This document shows, in pieces, positions 33,325 through 45,600 of a DNA stretch of 54,844 nucleotides; the first letter of the stretch is position 1; each line of letters begins with the position of its first letter. The notes beneath the pieces are model-generated. The model was not told the origin of the DNA. It did no database searches and saw nothing but the letters and a program-made list of their open reading frames with translations. This DNA comes from Welwitschia mirabilis (taxonomy: Eukaryota; Gnetophyta; Gnetopsida; Welwitschiales). The stretch is from NCBI GenBank assembly GCA_051453625.1, contig JBOZIK010000001.1, positions 84,124,405 to 84,179,248 on the forward strand. Reading direction: 5' to 3'. The position numbers and the translations under genes were made by a program.

Positions 33325-34257
33325 TAGGAAATGATCCAGAATAAAGGAAGGCTTTACAAGAGTATTTATCTAAAAAGCTTTAAATAAAAGACCTTGGTTC
33401 CTTAAAATATTTTCTTATGATCAAAGCATCAAGATCCAAGAAAAGAATATTTTTTTCTCAAATTGAATATACATTATAATTATTGAAAGAGATCAAAATG
33501 TCAGCATGTTAACTAGTTGATTCACTTGTGGAGGAAGGTTTAAAGTTGTGTATTAAGTTAAATCAAATACTAGTTCATAAAGGGAGATACCAAAGGGTAA
33601 TAGTGAGGCTGATGTACTTAATCCACACTAGATAAAATCTTACCTATGCATTGAGCATTTTTAGTTAATTTATGCATAATATATAAGAATAACATATGAA
33701 TGTAGTCATGTGTATTTTGAGGTATTTGAAGCTACTTCTAGAAAGAAATACTATTCATTAAAAATATAGATTTTCAAAGCATAGATGCATATACTAATGC
33801 TAATTAGGTTAGATCAATCAATGACAAATGATCAACTTCTTGTTATTTCACATTTTTGGGTGGTAATCATGTTAGTTAAAGAAGTAAGAAAAAGAATGTT
33901 ATTGCTTGCTCAAGTATAGAAGCTAAATTTAGAGGTATAACACTGGGACTTTATGAAGCCTCATGGTTGAGATTTCCTTTGCAATATTTGAGCTATCCAC
34001 CTAGACAACCAATTAGAATGTATTTTAATGATAAACCTACATGTGACATTGCCCATAATCGAGTGCAACATAATTAAATAAAGCCTGCTAAAGTAGAAAG
34101 ATTATTCATTAAGAATAAGTTAGATGGAAAGATTGTAGAATGATCTAAAATTTGATTTGATAATTAATTATCTAATTTTCTTACTAAGATAGTCTCAAAT
34201 CGAGTATTTTCAAAAATCCTTAACAAGTTGAGCATATGTGATATCTATGCACCAACT
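33325..34257 (+). pseudogene. Copia RT-RNase H fragment (different lineage, decayed)
   Basis: The plus strand reads ALQEYLSKKL, KDLGSLKYFLMIKASRSKK, RIFFSQIEYTL, a diverged GRYQRVIVRLMYLIHTR (about 33583), then the RNase H part SIDAYTNAN, FLGGNHVS, ACSSIEAKFRGITLGLYEA (about 33906-33960), NDKPTCDIAHNRVQHN (about 34029) and the tail DIYAPT. This is the thumb of RT, RNase H and C-terminus of a plant copia pol. The wording differs from the SIRE-like copies at 8263 and 10900, so it is a separate element. Only the last third of pol and part of its 3' LTR are present. It abuts the truncated Tekay-type LTR, having replaced the LTR end. Several stops and frameshifts. Confidence 0.82.
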
Positions 34258-34268
34258 TAAGGGGGAGC
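34258..34268 (+). other. Polypurine tract of the copia fragment
   Basis: TAAGGGGGAGC just after the pol stop. The following CGTTAAAGAC is probably an LTR start TGTTAAAGAC with T changed to C. Confidence 0.65.
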
Positions 34269-34510
34269 GTTAAAGACTTTTTCCTCTCTATAATTTCCAT
34301 AAGTTGTAACCTTTAAATATAAGTTATGACTCATTTCCTCTAATTTCCATAAGTTACAACCTTTGGATATAAGTCATAACTCTTTATCTCTTTTAAATAT
34401 AAGACATTTTCAAGGAGTTCTTCAGTGAAGAAATTTTTATATCAAAGTTGTATAGATGCTTTAATTCTTATATTGTACATATATGAATTTTAGTATGAAG
34501 AAATGGCATC
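34268..34510 (+). repeat. 3' LTR remnant of the copia fragment with a 51-bp tandem duplication
   Basis: Two adjacent units of about 51 bp, 34281-34333 and 34334-34384, share 'ctaatttccataagtt' and 'acctttrratataag' segments. A TATA-like 'aaatataagac' follows at about 34395. The right end of the LTR is not visible; my endpoint is approximate. Confidence 0.5.
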
Positions 34511-34975
34511 ACAAATGTGACAAGGATTTGTGAGCAATGCATAAAAGAACATGACATAGAGAAGATGACTAGCCATGATATGGTTATGCATAGTTCATGA
34601 ACTAAGGCATTGAGTAGTTAAAGCATTAGTAAGCTATGCAATTTAAAATCTAGTAAGCATAGTTGAAAGGTTAAGTTTGGGCATTAAAAAATATAAAATA
34701 TTGGTATGAATTACTATAAAAAGATATGAAAACTTTGCTACCATTTCCTCTTTGCTATCAAGTTTTAAGAGATCATGTGCACAAAAGATGTGTGACTCCA
34801 CATCAAGGGGAGTACTTTTTTCTAAGAACATGTGGTAGTTAAAAATCCTCTTGACCATTTTATTCATTAAATGTTAAAGTATTCCTAGATATGAAAGTTA
34901 TTCATGAGTGTAACCCATGCTAACATGGGTACTATTTCATTCAAAGATTACGATGGGTATTTTATGAATTAAATA
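34511..34975. other. Unassigned AT-rich stretch
   Basis: No recognised repeat partner in the window and no convincing coding. The open frame on the minus strand at 34643-34867 has no hallmark of a protein family and no second copy to test it against. Confidence 0.5.
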
Positions 34976-35690
34976 TTCCATATTAAGTTTATGCACAAAA
35001 TCAGTCATATTTGAAAATACTTAGGGATATAATGAGATACCCTCTTATGACATCATCTTATGGCATTAATAATTACCAAACATATTTTGTTTTACAATTC
35101 AACTATCTTTTCATAACTGTATATTTTCTTTCCTCATTTTCTTATTAAACATATACTAACCTAGTTGGGTGTTAATCAGCAATCAAAATGATAGATGAAA
35201 ACATTTTAATTTATAAGATAAATGATATATGATGAAAATTAAATGATTGATATGATTGATAGAGAATATAATGGGCATGAAAAGTTTTTATAAGGAATGT
35301 ATGATCAAAATATAGAAGGCATGACTAGGGGTTATTTAAATGATTGAAGACATGGGATTTTGGTAGTAAGATTATGTAATGAACAAATAATAAATATTTA
35401 ACAAAGAAGGGAGAGCAAGGTATCAACTGAAGTAATAAAAATGAAATGCAAAAATCCTACATTACAATTATTGTTATTTAGTAGATGATTAATTTCATGG
35501 ATTTTTCTATCAAAACACAAGGTTGTTTATTAAACTCAAGTCATAAGAGTATCCATAAGGGAATCATGGTTTTTATAATTATGATTATGTTAAGAAGTCT
35601 CTTTTATCTTATATGATATTTAATTATTTATTTTTTAGCTTTCTATAAAGGAAGATAGATAAATATTAAAGTGTGAAGTATGTGCTTCAA
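34976..35690. repeat. Flank of duplicated module, copy 2 (uninterrupted)
   Basis: 34976-35535 aligns with 2605-3165. 35536-35690 is sequence lost from copy 1 at the copia insertion/deletion junction. It runs straight into module copy 2, showing the arrangement before insertion. Confidence 0.68.
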
Positions 35691-35821
35691 TTCCAATTGC
35701 TTCATCAATTAATATCCTTAATGTTTAATTATTATAAATCATATACTAAGATAAGGAGTCAATCTAATTAACATAAAATAATGAGGAATTAATTCAATAG
35801 AATGTTAGAATATTAATTCAT

Positions 35822-35823
<2 letters not shown>

Positions 35824-35895
<72 letters not shown>

Positions 35896-35995
35896 NNNNN
35901 NNNNNNNNNNNNNNNNNNNNNNNNNNNNNNNNNNNNNNNNNNNNNNNNNNNNNNNNNNNNNNNNNNNNNNNNNNNNNNNNNNNNNNNNNNNNNNN

Positions 35996-36063
<68 letters not shown>
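35824..36063. repeat. Microsatellite (GA)n with internal gap
   Basis: GA dinucleotides at 35824-35895 and 35996-36063 around a 100-N gap. The repeated Arg-Glu or Ser-Leu translations through it are artefacts. Confidence 0.95.
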
Positions 36064-36064
<1 letters not shown>

Positions 36065-37706
36065 ATATATTTTTCTTAAAAATTGCTTTAAGAAATGAAA
36101 TGAAATACCAATGTAAATGAAATGCAATGCAAATGAGTATGGGATGTAATGTAATGTAAAATACAAATAAAACATGATTCAAACCTAACTATAATTTCAT
36201 CAACCAAATTTACTAATCTCTTATCATCCATATTACTCCTTACAATCTATATTAATCATAAGTTAAACATTAATTAAAAATCAAATTACAATCAAAAAAA
36301 AATATAAGGAATAAAAGAGGAATCAAATTGAAAAAATAATTTAATCAACCTTTATAGATTAATGAAACTTTTGAGCATCCACTTATAAGTAAAAACTCTA
36401 GAATAGAGGATTATGAAACCAAAATGAAGAAAGTCCTTCTCACAAGTAGGATGGATTCCTTTACCTATTCGATCTTCAAGTGTTATAAGATCAATCTACG
36501 TTAAGGATCTAAAATAAATACCTAACATAAATATTTATAGTTTTTATGCTTGTAGTTAGGATCAGTAAATGATGAAAACTAAAAAGATGTAATTATTTGC
36601 TACAAATTTTAAACTAATCATTATTATTTTTAATCTTAACTATATGACTATTTAGTTAGCTCATCTACATGACCTACATAGATGATGGATAATTTTTAAT
36701 ATTTTTTATCATGTTTTAAAAATCCAAATGATGTAGATGGATGACTATTTGGATATGAAATGTTGCTACTGAATCTCATCATCCTCCTAATCACATCCAG
36801 ATGATAAACTAAATAACCCCATTTTCATATCATATTTCATTCTAATCTTCATCCTTTAATTTAATATCATCTCATAAGTTTATAAACCTTTAGAATTTAT
36901 CTTCTTTAGCATCTTAATTAGTAATTTTAGTATTTATAAATGTCATGATGTCATCCATGGAATTATCTTCTTGATATAATTCTTCATATCTATTAAATTG
37001 CCTCTTGTCAATGCCTCATTGATAGGGTCTGGAATGAAGAACTCTTCAAAAATACAAAATAAGAATTTCTTCTATTAAAAAATTATTCATTTGAAATTTC
37101 TATAATAGAAATGCATAATTTCTATAAACCCTTGATAAATTATCAATCACACTTGAAGCATGCTTACAAATACCATTAAATAGACTAGTTCAACATCATA
37201 ACATAGTCCCCTAACTTAGAATTTATTAGTTCCTAATAAACCACATAGATAATAAGTCATAAACTAAATTGACAAGATAATTAATTTAATAGATCATAAA
37301 AAGAAACTTTATAATTCTTACCATGAAGATCTAAAAAAATAAAGTTAATTTACTATCTAGAAAACTAGAATTCTTATAACAGTAGTCATCCCATTTAGTC
37401 ATCAAGCTAGATGACATATCATCTAGCATGTCATCTAAATGATAAAGATGGATAATGGCTTAACAAGTTAAATTAAGGTAGAATTTTGGAATTTATGTTT
37501 CTTTTAGAACATATATTTTATCCTATTATTTCTTATAAATTCTTTTATATAATTATCCTACCATAAGTAATAGATACAAAATTATAAAAAATAATGATTG
37601 TATTACCTTAGCCTCCTACTCTTTATCTTTTAATAATGACAATGAGAAATGAAATGCAAAAATGATAAAGAATTATTCATAGACAAATAACATAATAAAT
37701 AATACT

Positions 37707-37708
<2 letters not shown>

Positions 37709-37780
<72 letters not shown>

Positions 37781-37930
37781 NNNNNNNNNNNNNNNNNNNN
37801 NNNNNNNNNNNNNNNNNNNNNNNNNNNNNNNNNNNNNNNNNNNNNNNNNNNNNNNNNNNNNNNNNNNNNNNNNNNNNNNNNNNNNNNNNNNNNNNNNNNN
37901 NNNNNNNNACACACACACACACACACACAT
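37709..37930. repeat. Microsatellite (AC)n with internal gap
   Basis: AC dinucleotides at 37709-37780 and 37909-37929 around a 128-N gap. Homologous to the shorter tract at 17206-17231. Confidence 0.95.
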
Positions 37931-40900
37931 ACATGTATACATGTATATAAGAAAAGGTATAACTTTGAGTATAATACATTAGATAATGCATGATATAAGG
38001 AACATTATAAGTTTTAATTAGATCACAAATAGTTCTAAATGCTACATTCACATCTAATGGAGGTGGTAGTGGTGATGGTATTTGCTCCACATTCATAGTC
38101 AAGTTTCTAGAAAAGAATGAGCTCAAATTCTTATGAACTACTATATTAGCCTTAATTTTCTAGGTTTTAATGGCCTCTATAATGTTCACTATGATTCATT
38201 ACTTAATGTGAATTATGTTTTTCTCACTTGCTATTATCCACTCATCTATGCTGATTATCCTCTAGTTTAGAAGGCCTATCTTATGGTTTATCCTCTCTTA
38301 TATCCTTTGCTATAATACCATCAATAACTCTTATCAACTCTAGTGTAATGCCTCATGTAATAGAATCACCTAGAAAAACCCTCTATGCATGCTATCTCTT
38401 GCCAAAAAGTTAAATTTTCATATCTACAAGATATCATGATATCATCTGGAGGGGAGGCTATGTCTATATATCCTATGATTTAGATATTCAATGGCAATAA
38501 AAAATAGTTGATAGAAACATGGGAATTCAAGGTCCATAGATTTCTCACAACCATCATGCTTCACAGCCTACTCCAAATGTAAGATTTCAAACCCATTTGT
38601 TCTTCCTATTAAAAAGTAATAAAATCTATAATTGTGAGATCATACATTAATTATTATGGAATGCAAAAGTAATGTTATAAATAAAATCCATGTAAAGTAT
38701 TTTGTATGATAATAGTAGTTGCATAACTAGCACTCTAAAAGTATCTAGTACAAATTCCTATGATATATTCAGGGAGTGTGTAGTATAATCAGTAATCCTG
38801 GACTCCACCTAAAGCATGGATGTGGTTGTTTTTAAACCATCTAGCTTTTTGACCTATGTAATATGACCTAGTAACATATTCACATCTTATCCTATAACTA
38901 TGGCTCAGATAGTCTTATTATGCTCTTCATTAGTCTAATGCTAAACCTCTATATATGTAGTATCATATAACTCATGGATCTTGCTAGCATAGTAAGACCT
39001 ATGAGCATTTATTAGCCATAATATTTGAAGCTGTGTCATTATTTGATCCATAGTAGGATTTATCATTTACATGAAATCCTTGAAGTTCTTTCTTACAGAG
39101 ATAGCAACAAGAGTAATAGCCTCATCTCTAATCCTACTAAATTTTATAATCTCTTACCCTTTCTCTCTAGGCTATGGTGGTGATCTAAATTCTACCTATG
39201 AGGAGGTCTTAATCTTAGCTTATTGATCTCAAGCATGTATTCATGACCTTCTAAGAATATTACAAAAGACATATCCATTATATGTACATAATAATCATGT
39301 CTATATGTCAAAATATATGCCTAAAAATCATAAAATATGCCTTCAAATAAAATTAACTCCTACACCTCCACCAAGTGAAGTAATTCATTCTTGAATTATA
39401 TAAAATATCAAGGGTAAAGGAACTCAAAATGCCATAACATAGTAAAGATACTAAACTTACAATGAAAAATTAAAGGCCTAAAATAAAATTTTATGATAAT
39501 AGGATTATATAGTTTGTTGTTTTCATCATTTTACTATAAGCATGCCTAAGTTTTATCAAACAGTGTGGAAAAAAATATAAAATTCAAGATAAATACCTAA
39601 TTTTATATCATAAAATATGTAAATCCTTCTAACTTACAAAATCCATAGTGAGTTAAATTCATTTAGACTAAAATAATAAGAATGAAAAATTAAGCCTATT
39701 ACATGAAAGTGGTACTCAAAAATCTTAAGAAATCGAAGAAATAAGCAAAAACATGCATGGAAAGTAATCCATACCTCATTTCTTTAAAAGTCTCTAAAAT
39801 GATAGATTTGAAGGTAAGATCTAAAAATAAAATAATATTTAGATATAGGTAAAGGATAAGGCAAGAATTTCCTAACTTTGTAATAGTTAGAAACACTAGA
39901 AAAAAGAAGAAAAATGATATAGAAAAATACCTTATCACATAGGTTACAATAGTAACTTAGGATGTTGTCTAGATGATAACCCTATGATGATACTTAGTAA
40001 ATAGTATTTTTATTTCATTTTACATAAAACTATCATCTACCATTATCATCTAGATCAACTAAGTAGATAAGAATATTGAAATTAAAGATTTTAATAAATT
40101 AAAGATAAAGAAAATTAAAGTTTAGCTTGTAAAAGATCAATTAGTCATGAGAAGCCCAAAAACCTATGAAAATGTGAGCTAGGAATGAATTTAAGAAGGA
40201 TAAGATTGATTGTCTAGAATAGTCATATTATGTGAACAACAACTATTGAAAACTAATATTACATGTTCAAGAACAAAATGAATCCTTAATATGTAAATGG
40301 TTTTATATGGAATTGAAAAAATTGATCATCATTCACTTTAGTCCTCTAGATAACCTAGGTAAGTGACTTATTTAAATTTAATAAAACCATTCCTATAAGG
40401 TAAGGAAGGTGAATTTATAAGAAATAGAAGATGATTAAGAATTAAAGACTTACATTAGTAGGATTAAGGAGTAGATAAGTGCCTTAAAGTTTAAAAAGAA
40501 TCATCATCTAATATGATCATATAGAAACCCTAAGTGAATGACCTATGAAAATTTACCAAAAATAGGAAACAAATTGATGGAATGAAATATGTTAACTAAT
40601 AGATTATAGGATTTCCTATAAAAGAAAGCATATATATGAAAGACTTGTGAAATTCCTTGTGATAATAAAGGTAGTCTTTGGGAAAAGATTAGTAAAGCAT
40701 GAGATAAGTTTTCATGCTAAAGTAAATATGGCCATATGTGAAGGCATAAAATAGCATAGAACTAGATTAATATATAATAAAAGGAATATGGGTAATAGAA
40801 ATATTAATTATCTAGGTTAAGTATAGGTNNNNNNNNNNNNNNNTTGAGTGCTAGGAAGGAAACATTATCTTAAAAAATAATATATGTCCTATCTAAAGAT

Positions 40901-42499
40901 AAGAGTAAAGTTCTAGAGAAAGTTTGAAATAACTGGATCAGTACTTATGAAAATGTTAATATAAGAATAGATAAAATAAAATATTAAAAGACTAATAAAT
41001 TTACCCTAATTTATAACCTAAAAAGATCCATTAGTATATGTCATAAACCACTTGATGTTAAAAATTCCTGATTTCATATTAAATAATATAAAACATTATG
41101 TGATAAGGATAGTGATTATGAAAAAATCTAAGGATTATTTAGCCAAATATTAATAATATAAGGACTAAAATTCCATTTAATCATCAACTTTAAAATTTAT
41201 GATATTTTATTAGAGTATCATCGCATGATTTATATGTTTGAATGTTTTATGAAGTCATTATCTTAAAGTAATGGAAAATACCATCCATCATGATAAGGAA
41301 AGTGAAACTACTACCAAAGTAGTAAGGATCCTTAAGTTTAAACTAGATCATGGCCAACTAATCCTTTGGTGGAATTTCCATAGCTATAATGTTACACTGT
41401 TAAAAGCATCATTTAGGAAAATTTAACCTTGAATGCTTGTGGTAGGACATCATGAAATAATGCATGAGGTTTGATTTTCATTTTTATCCCCTCCCCTTTA
41501 CACCCCTCTCCCTCTTCCTAATTTTTAACTTATGATTTTTTAATTAATGTTAAGTTTAATTTTGAAACATTGATTGATCATGGGAATAATAAGTTTAGAT
41601 GATTACAAAAAAGCATCATATTCAACATAATTGACATTTAAATAAAATAATATACATATTAGGGCTCATATACATGAGAATGTATTAAGATTAACAAAAA
41701 TCCAATTTTATTATCTTATATTCTCAAATTAAAGTATTAATTCATAATGATTCTTATAAAATGCAACATATAATCAAATTAAAATATGATTAGGTAGTAA
41801 GATAACTCAATTAAAAAAAATCTAAATAATAGATTACTTAGAAAATGATAGTGGAATACTTTTCTCTTAAGTAAGAGTGTCATCTAAGTTAATTGATTCA
41901 ATCATGTTTATAGTATAAAGACAATCATCAAGTAAGTGATAAAGGTTTAATCATTATTCATTTATTTTAATTTTTTCCAAGTATTAATATTAGATATTTA
42001 AATTGAATCATTGGGATGCACTTTCTCTACAAAATAATGACCTATTCATTTAGAAGTTAGCTTGTTATGTAGTAAATTCACTTAAGTATTAAATAAAAGC
42101 ACCAATTAACCAATCTCAAAATACTTAGTTAAAATTTTTTTATCATGATAGGATTTGGCTTAGGATCTTTAGATAAATTATTTATGGATGGTACAAGTTT
42201 GTGTTTTCTCAAGATGTTGTAATTATACTCCCCTATCCTTAGAATTCTCATCAAAATTAATGACATTAATTTGATGGATAGATTTGTAAGAATTGTAGGA
42301 TACATAACTTAGAGGATACAATTTTTAGCATACATAATTCCATAAGGTAAATTATCAAGAGAATTTTACCAAATAGTATGGTAAGCTTAAAGAACATCAT
42401 TCATTTTTCAAAGACCATGATTGCTTATTTTTAGATATAATATTTTGTAGTATTTTTAAATTTATTTATTAGTATTTTATCTTCATCATTATTTTAAGG

Positions 42500-42676
42500 A
42501 TGATAAGAATTAGCAATTTAATGTTTAATCCCCATGGAGACAAAAAGTTTTCTAAGAATCTTATCTATAAAATTAGTAAATTAGCCACTAATAATGATTC
42601 TAAGAAACTCAAACCTATAAATTGTATTTTATCTAAGAAAAGAACACACAATTTTGGCATGATTAGTAGAGGTAGG
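42500..42676 (+). pseudogene. Short conserved reading frame before Tekay-type LTR, copy 2
   Basis: Begins MIRISNLMFNPHGDKKFSKN and aligns with the frame at 31441-31635, differing mostly by substitutions and staying open up to the LTR boundary. Product unknown. Its position against the LTR would fit the end of an ORF of whatever element owns this LTR, but it does not look like the chromovirus pol end seen at 51700-52060. Confidence 0.35.
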
Positions 42677-45600
42677 TGTTATATCCCATATTTTATAATA
42701 TTTAATTACTAAATATAATGACATAATTATAAGAGTCTTTAAATTATGTAATACATTTTGATATTAAATCTTAGTAAAAATTTTTTCCCTTTAATTTAAG
42801 ACTTATAAGAATTAATTTGTAGCTTTACAATTAATAATGTATTTTATTTCTTATGTCAAAGATATATTTTAAATTATAGGTACTCATAAGGTTACTTAGT
42901 TAATCAATCTCAGTTTTGAATAATTTTATTATTTTAAATCATAATGATATTGTAAGAATTTTAATAATAATTAAATTTATTTATGATTAGGCAAGTCATT
43001 TACATTGTTAAATAATTAAATTAAACAATTACTATGAAACTGTGAAATAATAACTAAATATATACAAAACATGACATGTGCATCTTTATTTTAATAATTT
43101 ATTCATGTCTCTTATTCAAATCTAAAAATAAAGAAAAACTAAACTTACTAGATAAAAGTATAAAAATAATAAGTAAGTATAAAGTAAGAGTACTATTTTC
43201 AATTATGGCAATTTCTTGCATTCAACTATAACATATTCTTACATTTAGTTATGACATTATTATTACATTTAATTATTACATTTTATTCTTGTGATTTTTG
43301 TTATTAATGTGATGGATCATGAAGCATGTAATCATGTGAATAAGAACATGCACTCTTATCCATAAGCCAAAAAGGATATATGAGTATAATTTACTCTACC
43401 ATGAATTTTATGCTTATTGATATTTGTGAAAGTACTTTATGCATAAAATATTATATTTTTATTGTATCACATGACAATTTTTAAATTAGGGCATTTGTTA
43501 TGCTAATGCATTTTTATTATGTTTTGAATTGATTATGATCCTATGAAGGATTAATAAGGAACTAGCCCAAGGAGATGATGCATGCAATTAATATTACTAA
43601 TTAAAGCAACAAAATCACACACCCTAATTAGGTGCATAAGTTATAAATAGGATTCCTTTTGTCCTTTATACATTAGTTTCAATTCTTACATAAGCTTTTA
43701 CAACTTTTCATTGTTTAGTATTATCAATTTTCATAAAAGATCATCTAACATGTCATTAATCAATATTATCATTTATCATTCATATTTTCATGTCACTTTT
43801 ATACTAGCTCATCCAACTTCTCATTTATTAATCTTATCAACTAAAATAGGTTTCTTTACCTTATGAGTAAAATGATGTTAGTGGTCTAAACCAATTACAT
43901 CAAGGATCTTTGTTACATCATTTATCTATAAATAAAGAGCTCTTTTTTCTTCTTAAGCTAATATTCTATAAGTAAGTTTTTTGCTATTAAAATTTCTTCT
44001 TAATCTTTCATCTTATTGAATATGAAGTTGAAGCATAGCTTTAAATCTTGGATTTTGGAATATTAGAGATAGGATATTGGAACTTAGAACTTCATCAATA
44101 TTCTTTAAGAATCATAAATATTTTTCTCTCTAAGTATGTTCTTTTTTCATAAGAAGTATAGCTCGATATCTTGCATTAGACCTATGCATATCATTATAGT
44201 AACAATGTAGTACTTGTGTTTTCCTTCCTATTAGTTGATACTAAGATAATAAAGAGATTTAAGGGATCTATTTACATGCTTAACTGATGAGAATACCAAT
44301 GAACATTTTCTCTTCCATTGGTGTAAATTAAGATAAGGGAGAGAGTTAAGGGGCCTTTAACATCATTAGCTTCCATGTATCTAATGGATATTTTGGCCAA
44401 ATAACTAGGTCGTTCACTAAAATATTGAGTAAGCATGTTTTTTTACATTATCTTATTGTTAAATTGAATTTTGCATTAAATTGGCATTAGAGTTCTTATT
44501 AGGATGAATGATTTTGATCCTCAAAAATTTATTTAGGCTAGTACTATTTCTTAGAAAATCCTAAGTATTGTGGTATTTGATTTATTATTTATTATCATAA
44601 TTTGATTTCATATTACTTATAATTATGTTTTATATATTTTGGATACTAATTTTTATTATGAACTTTTAGTTATTTTATTAATTTTTATTTTTTCAAATTA
44701 GTATGAGTTCTCTAATCCTTAGTTTAGTTAAAGTTTACTTTCTCCCAAAAGAGAAGCATAACTTAAAAAAGTCATAATTCATTTAATACTAAGTAAATAT
44801 TTATTAAATTGTTTATGTGGGTTTACAATTATGTTAGAAATTTAAAAGTTTTCAAATAGCAATTTTTTAAGAGTAAATTAATTTTTCAAAATTAATAGAA
44901 AGTTTTGGATAAAAATTAAATAAATTAACTTATAAATAATTCAATAATATTTCCAAAAGTATTTAATCATTTAAAAGATCCAAGTATATTAAACATTACA
45001 GCCATTTTAATAAAGGATATTATTTTAGAAACTCTAAAATTTAGATAGTTTTTATAGTCAAAATTTAATCCTATGAAATGTATCTATAATAATTTAGATT
45101 AAATAAAATTAGTTTTCGGGGATAATATGATGAGTGTATTTTAATAAAGTGATTCTAATTTATTTTTAAATTTTTAAATATTTAATTATAAATTTTTAGT
45201 TTTAATACCTTTTAAAAGCTAAGAAAAACTGTAAATAATTTTAATAATTATAGAAAATTATCTAATGCAAGTACAAAATTATTTTAAATGCTATATATGA
45301 TCTTTAATTAACTTAAATTTGTTTTTTATTATTATTATATACTGTTTATTATTTTTATGCCTTTATTCATGCATTTCAGGCATAAACATTGGGGTTTTTT
45401 ACTTAATAATTCTTAAGATGTGTAGCACAATTACTTACCTATATTAATGTTTCATATATATATATATATATATACACATATATAAATATATTTCACTTAT
45501 ATTTATTTTGTATAAATACCTTGAATTTATAAATGGAGTTTATAAGTTGGTTCAGTTCCATGAATGGACAATGTTTCTACAATGTAACTTGGATGTATTA

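Larger units (their letters stand above)
35691..42676. repeat. Unclassified repeat module, copy 2 (about 7 kb, uninterrupted)
   Basis: Aligns with 15370-17231 plus 27005-31635 of copy 1. The 106 bases at 37929-38034 between (AC)n and the resumption point have no counterpart in copy 1. Conserved features: TATA-like box on the minus strand (36532-36540), gtcatc/gatgac words, a small plus-strand frame before the LTR (42500-42712) and patchy minus-strand protein-like stretches between about 39260 and 38040. No protease, RT, integrase or transposase recognised. Gaps at 35896-35995, 37781-37908 and 40829-40843. Confidence 0.62.

Noticed and set aside
35805-36182. Open frames of Ser-Leu or Arg-Glu repeats through the GA tract
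   Set aside because: Pure (GA)n microsatellite with a gap in the middle; dinucleotide repeats stay open in several frames without coding.
37630-38126. Cys-Val repeat frames through the AC tract
   Set aside because: Microsatellite translation bridging a 128-N gap.
44373-44373. 'TTAACA' as the true right end of the Tekay-type LTR (LTR of 1.7 kb)
   Set aside because: Tempting because three copies change near here, but weak homology between copies 2 and 3 continues, and the tRNA-Met primer site lies at 46597 after a proper ...TGTTACA terminus. A shorter LTR is not fully excluded.
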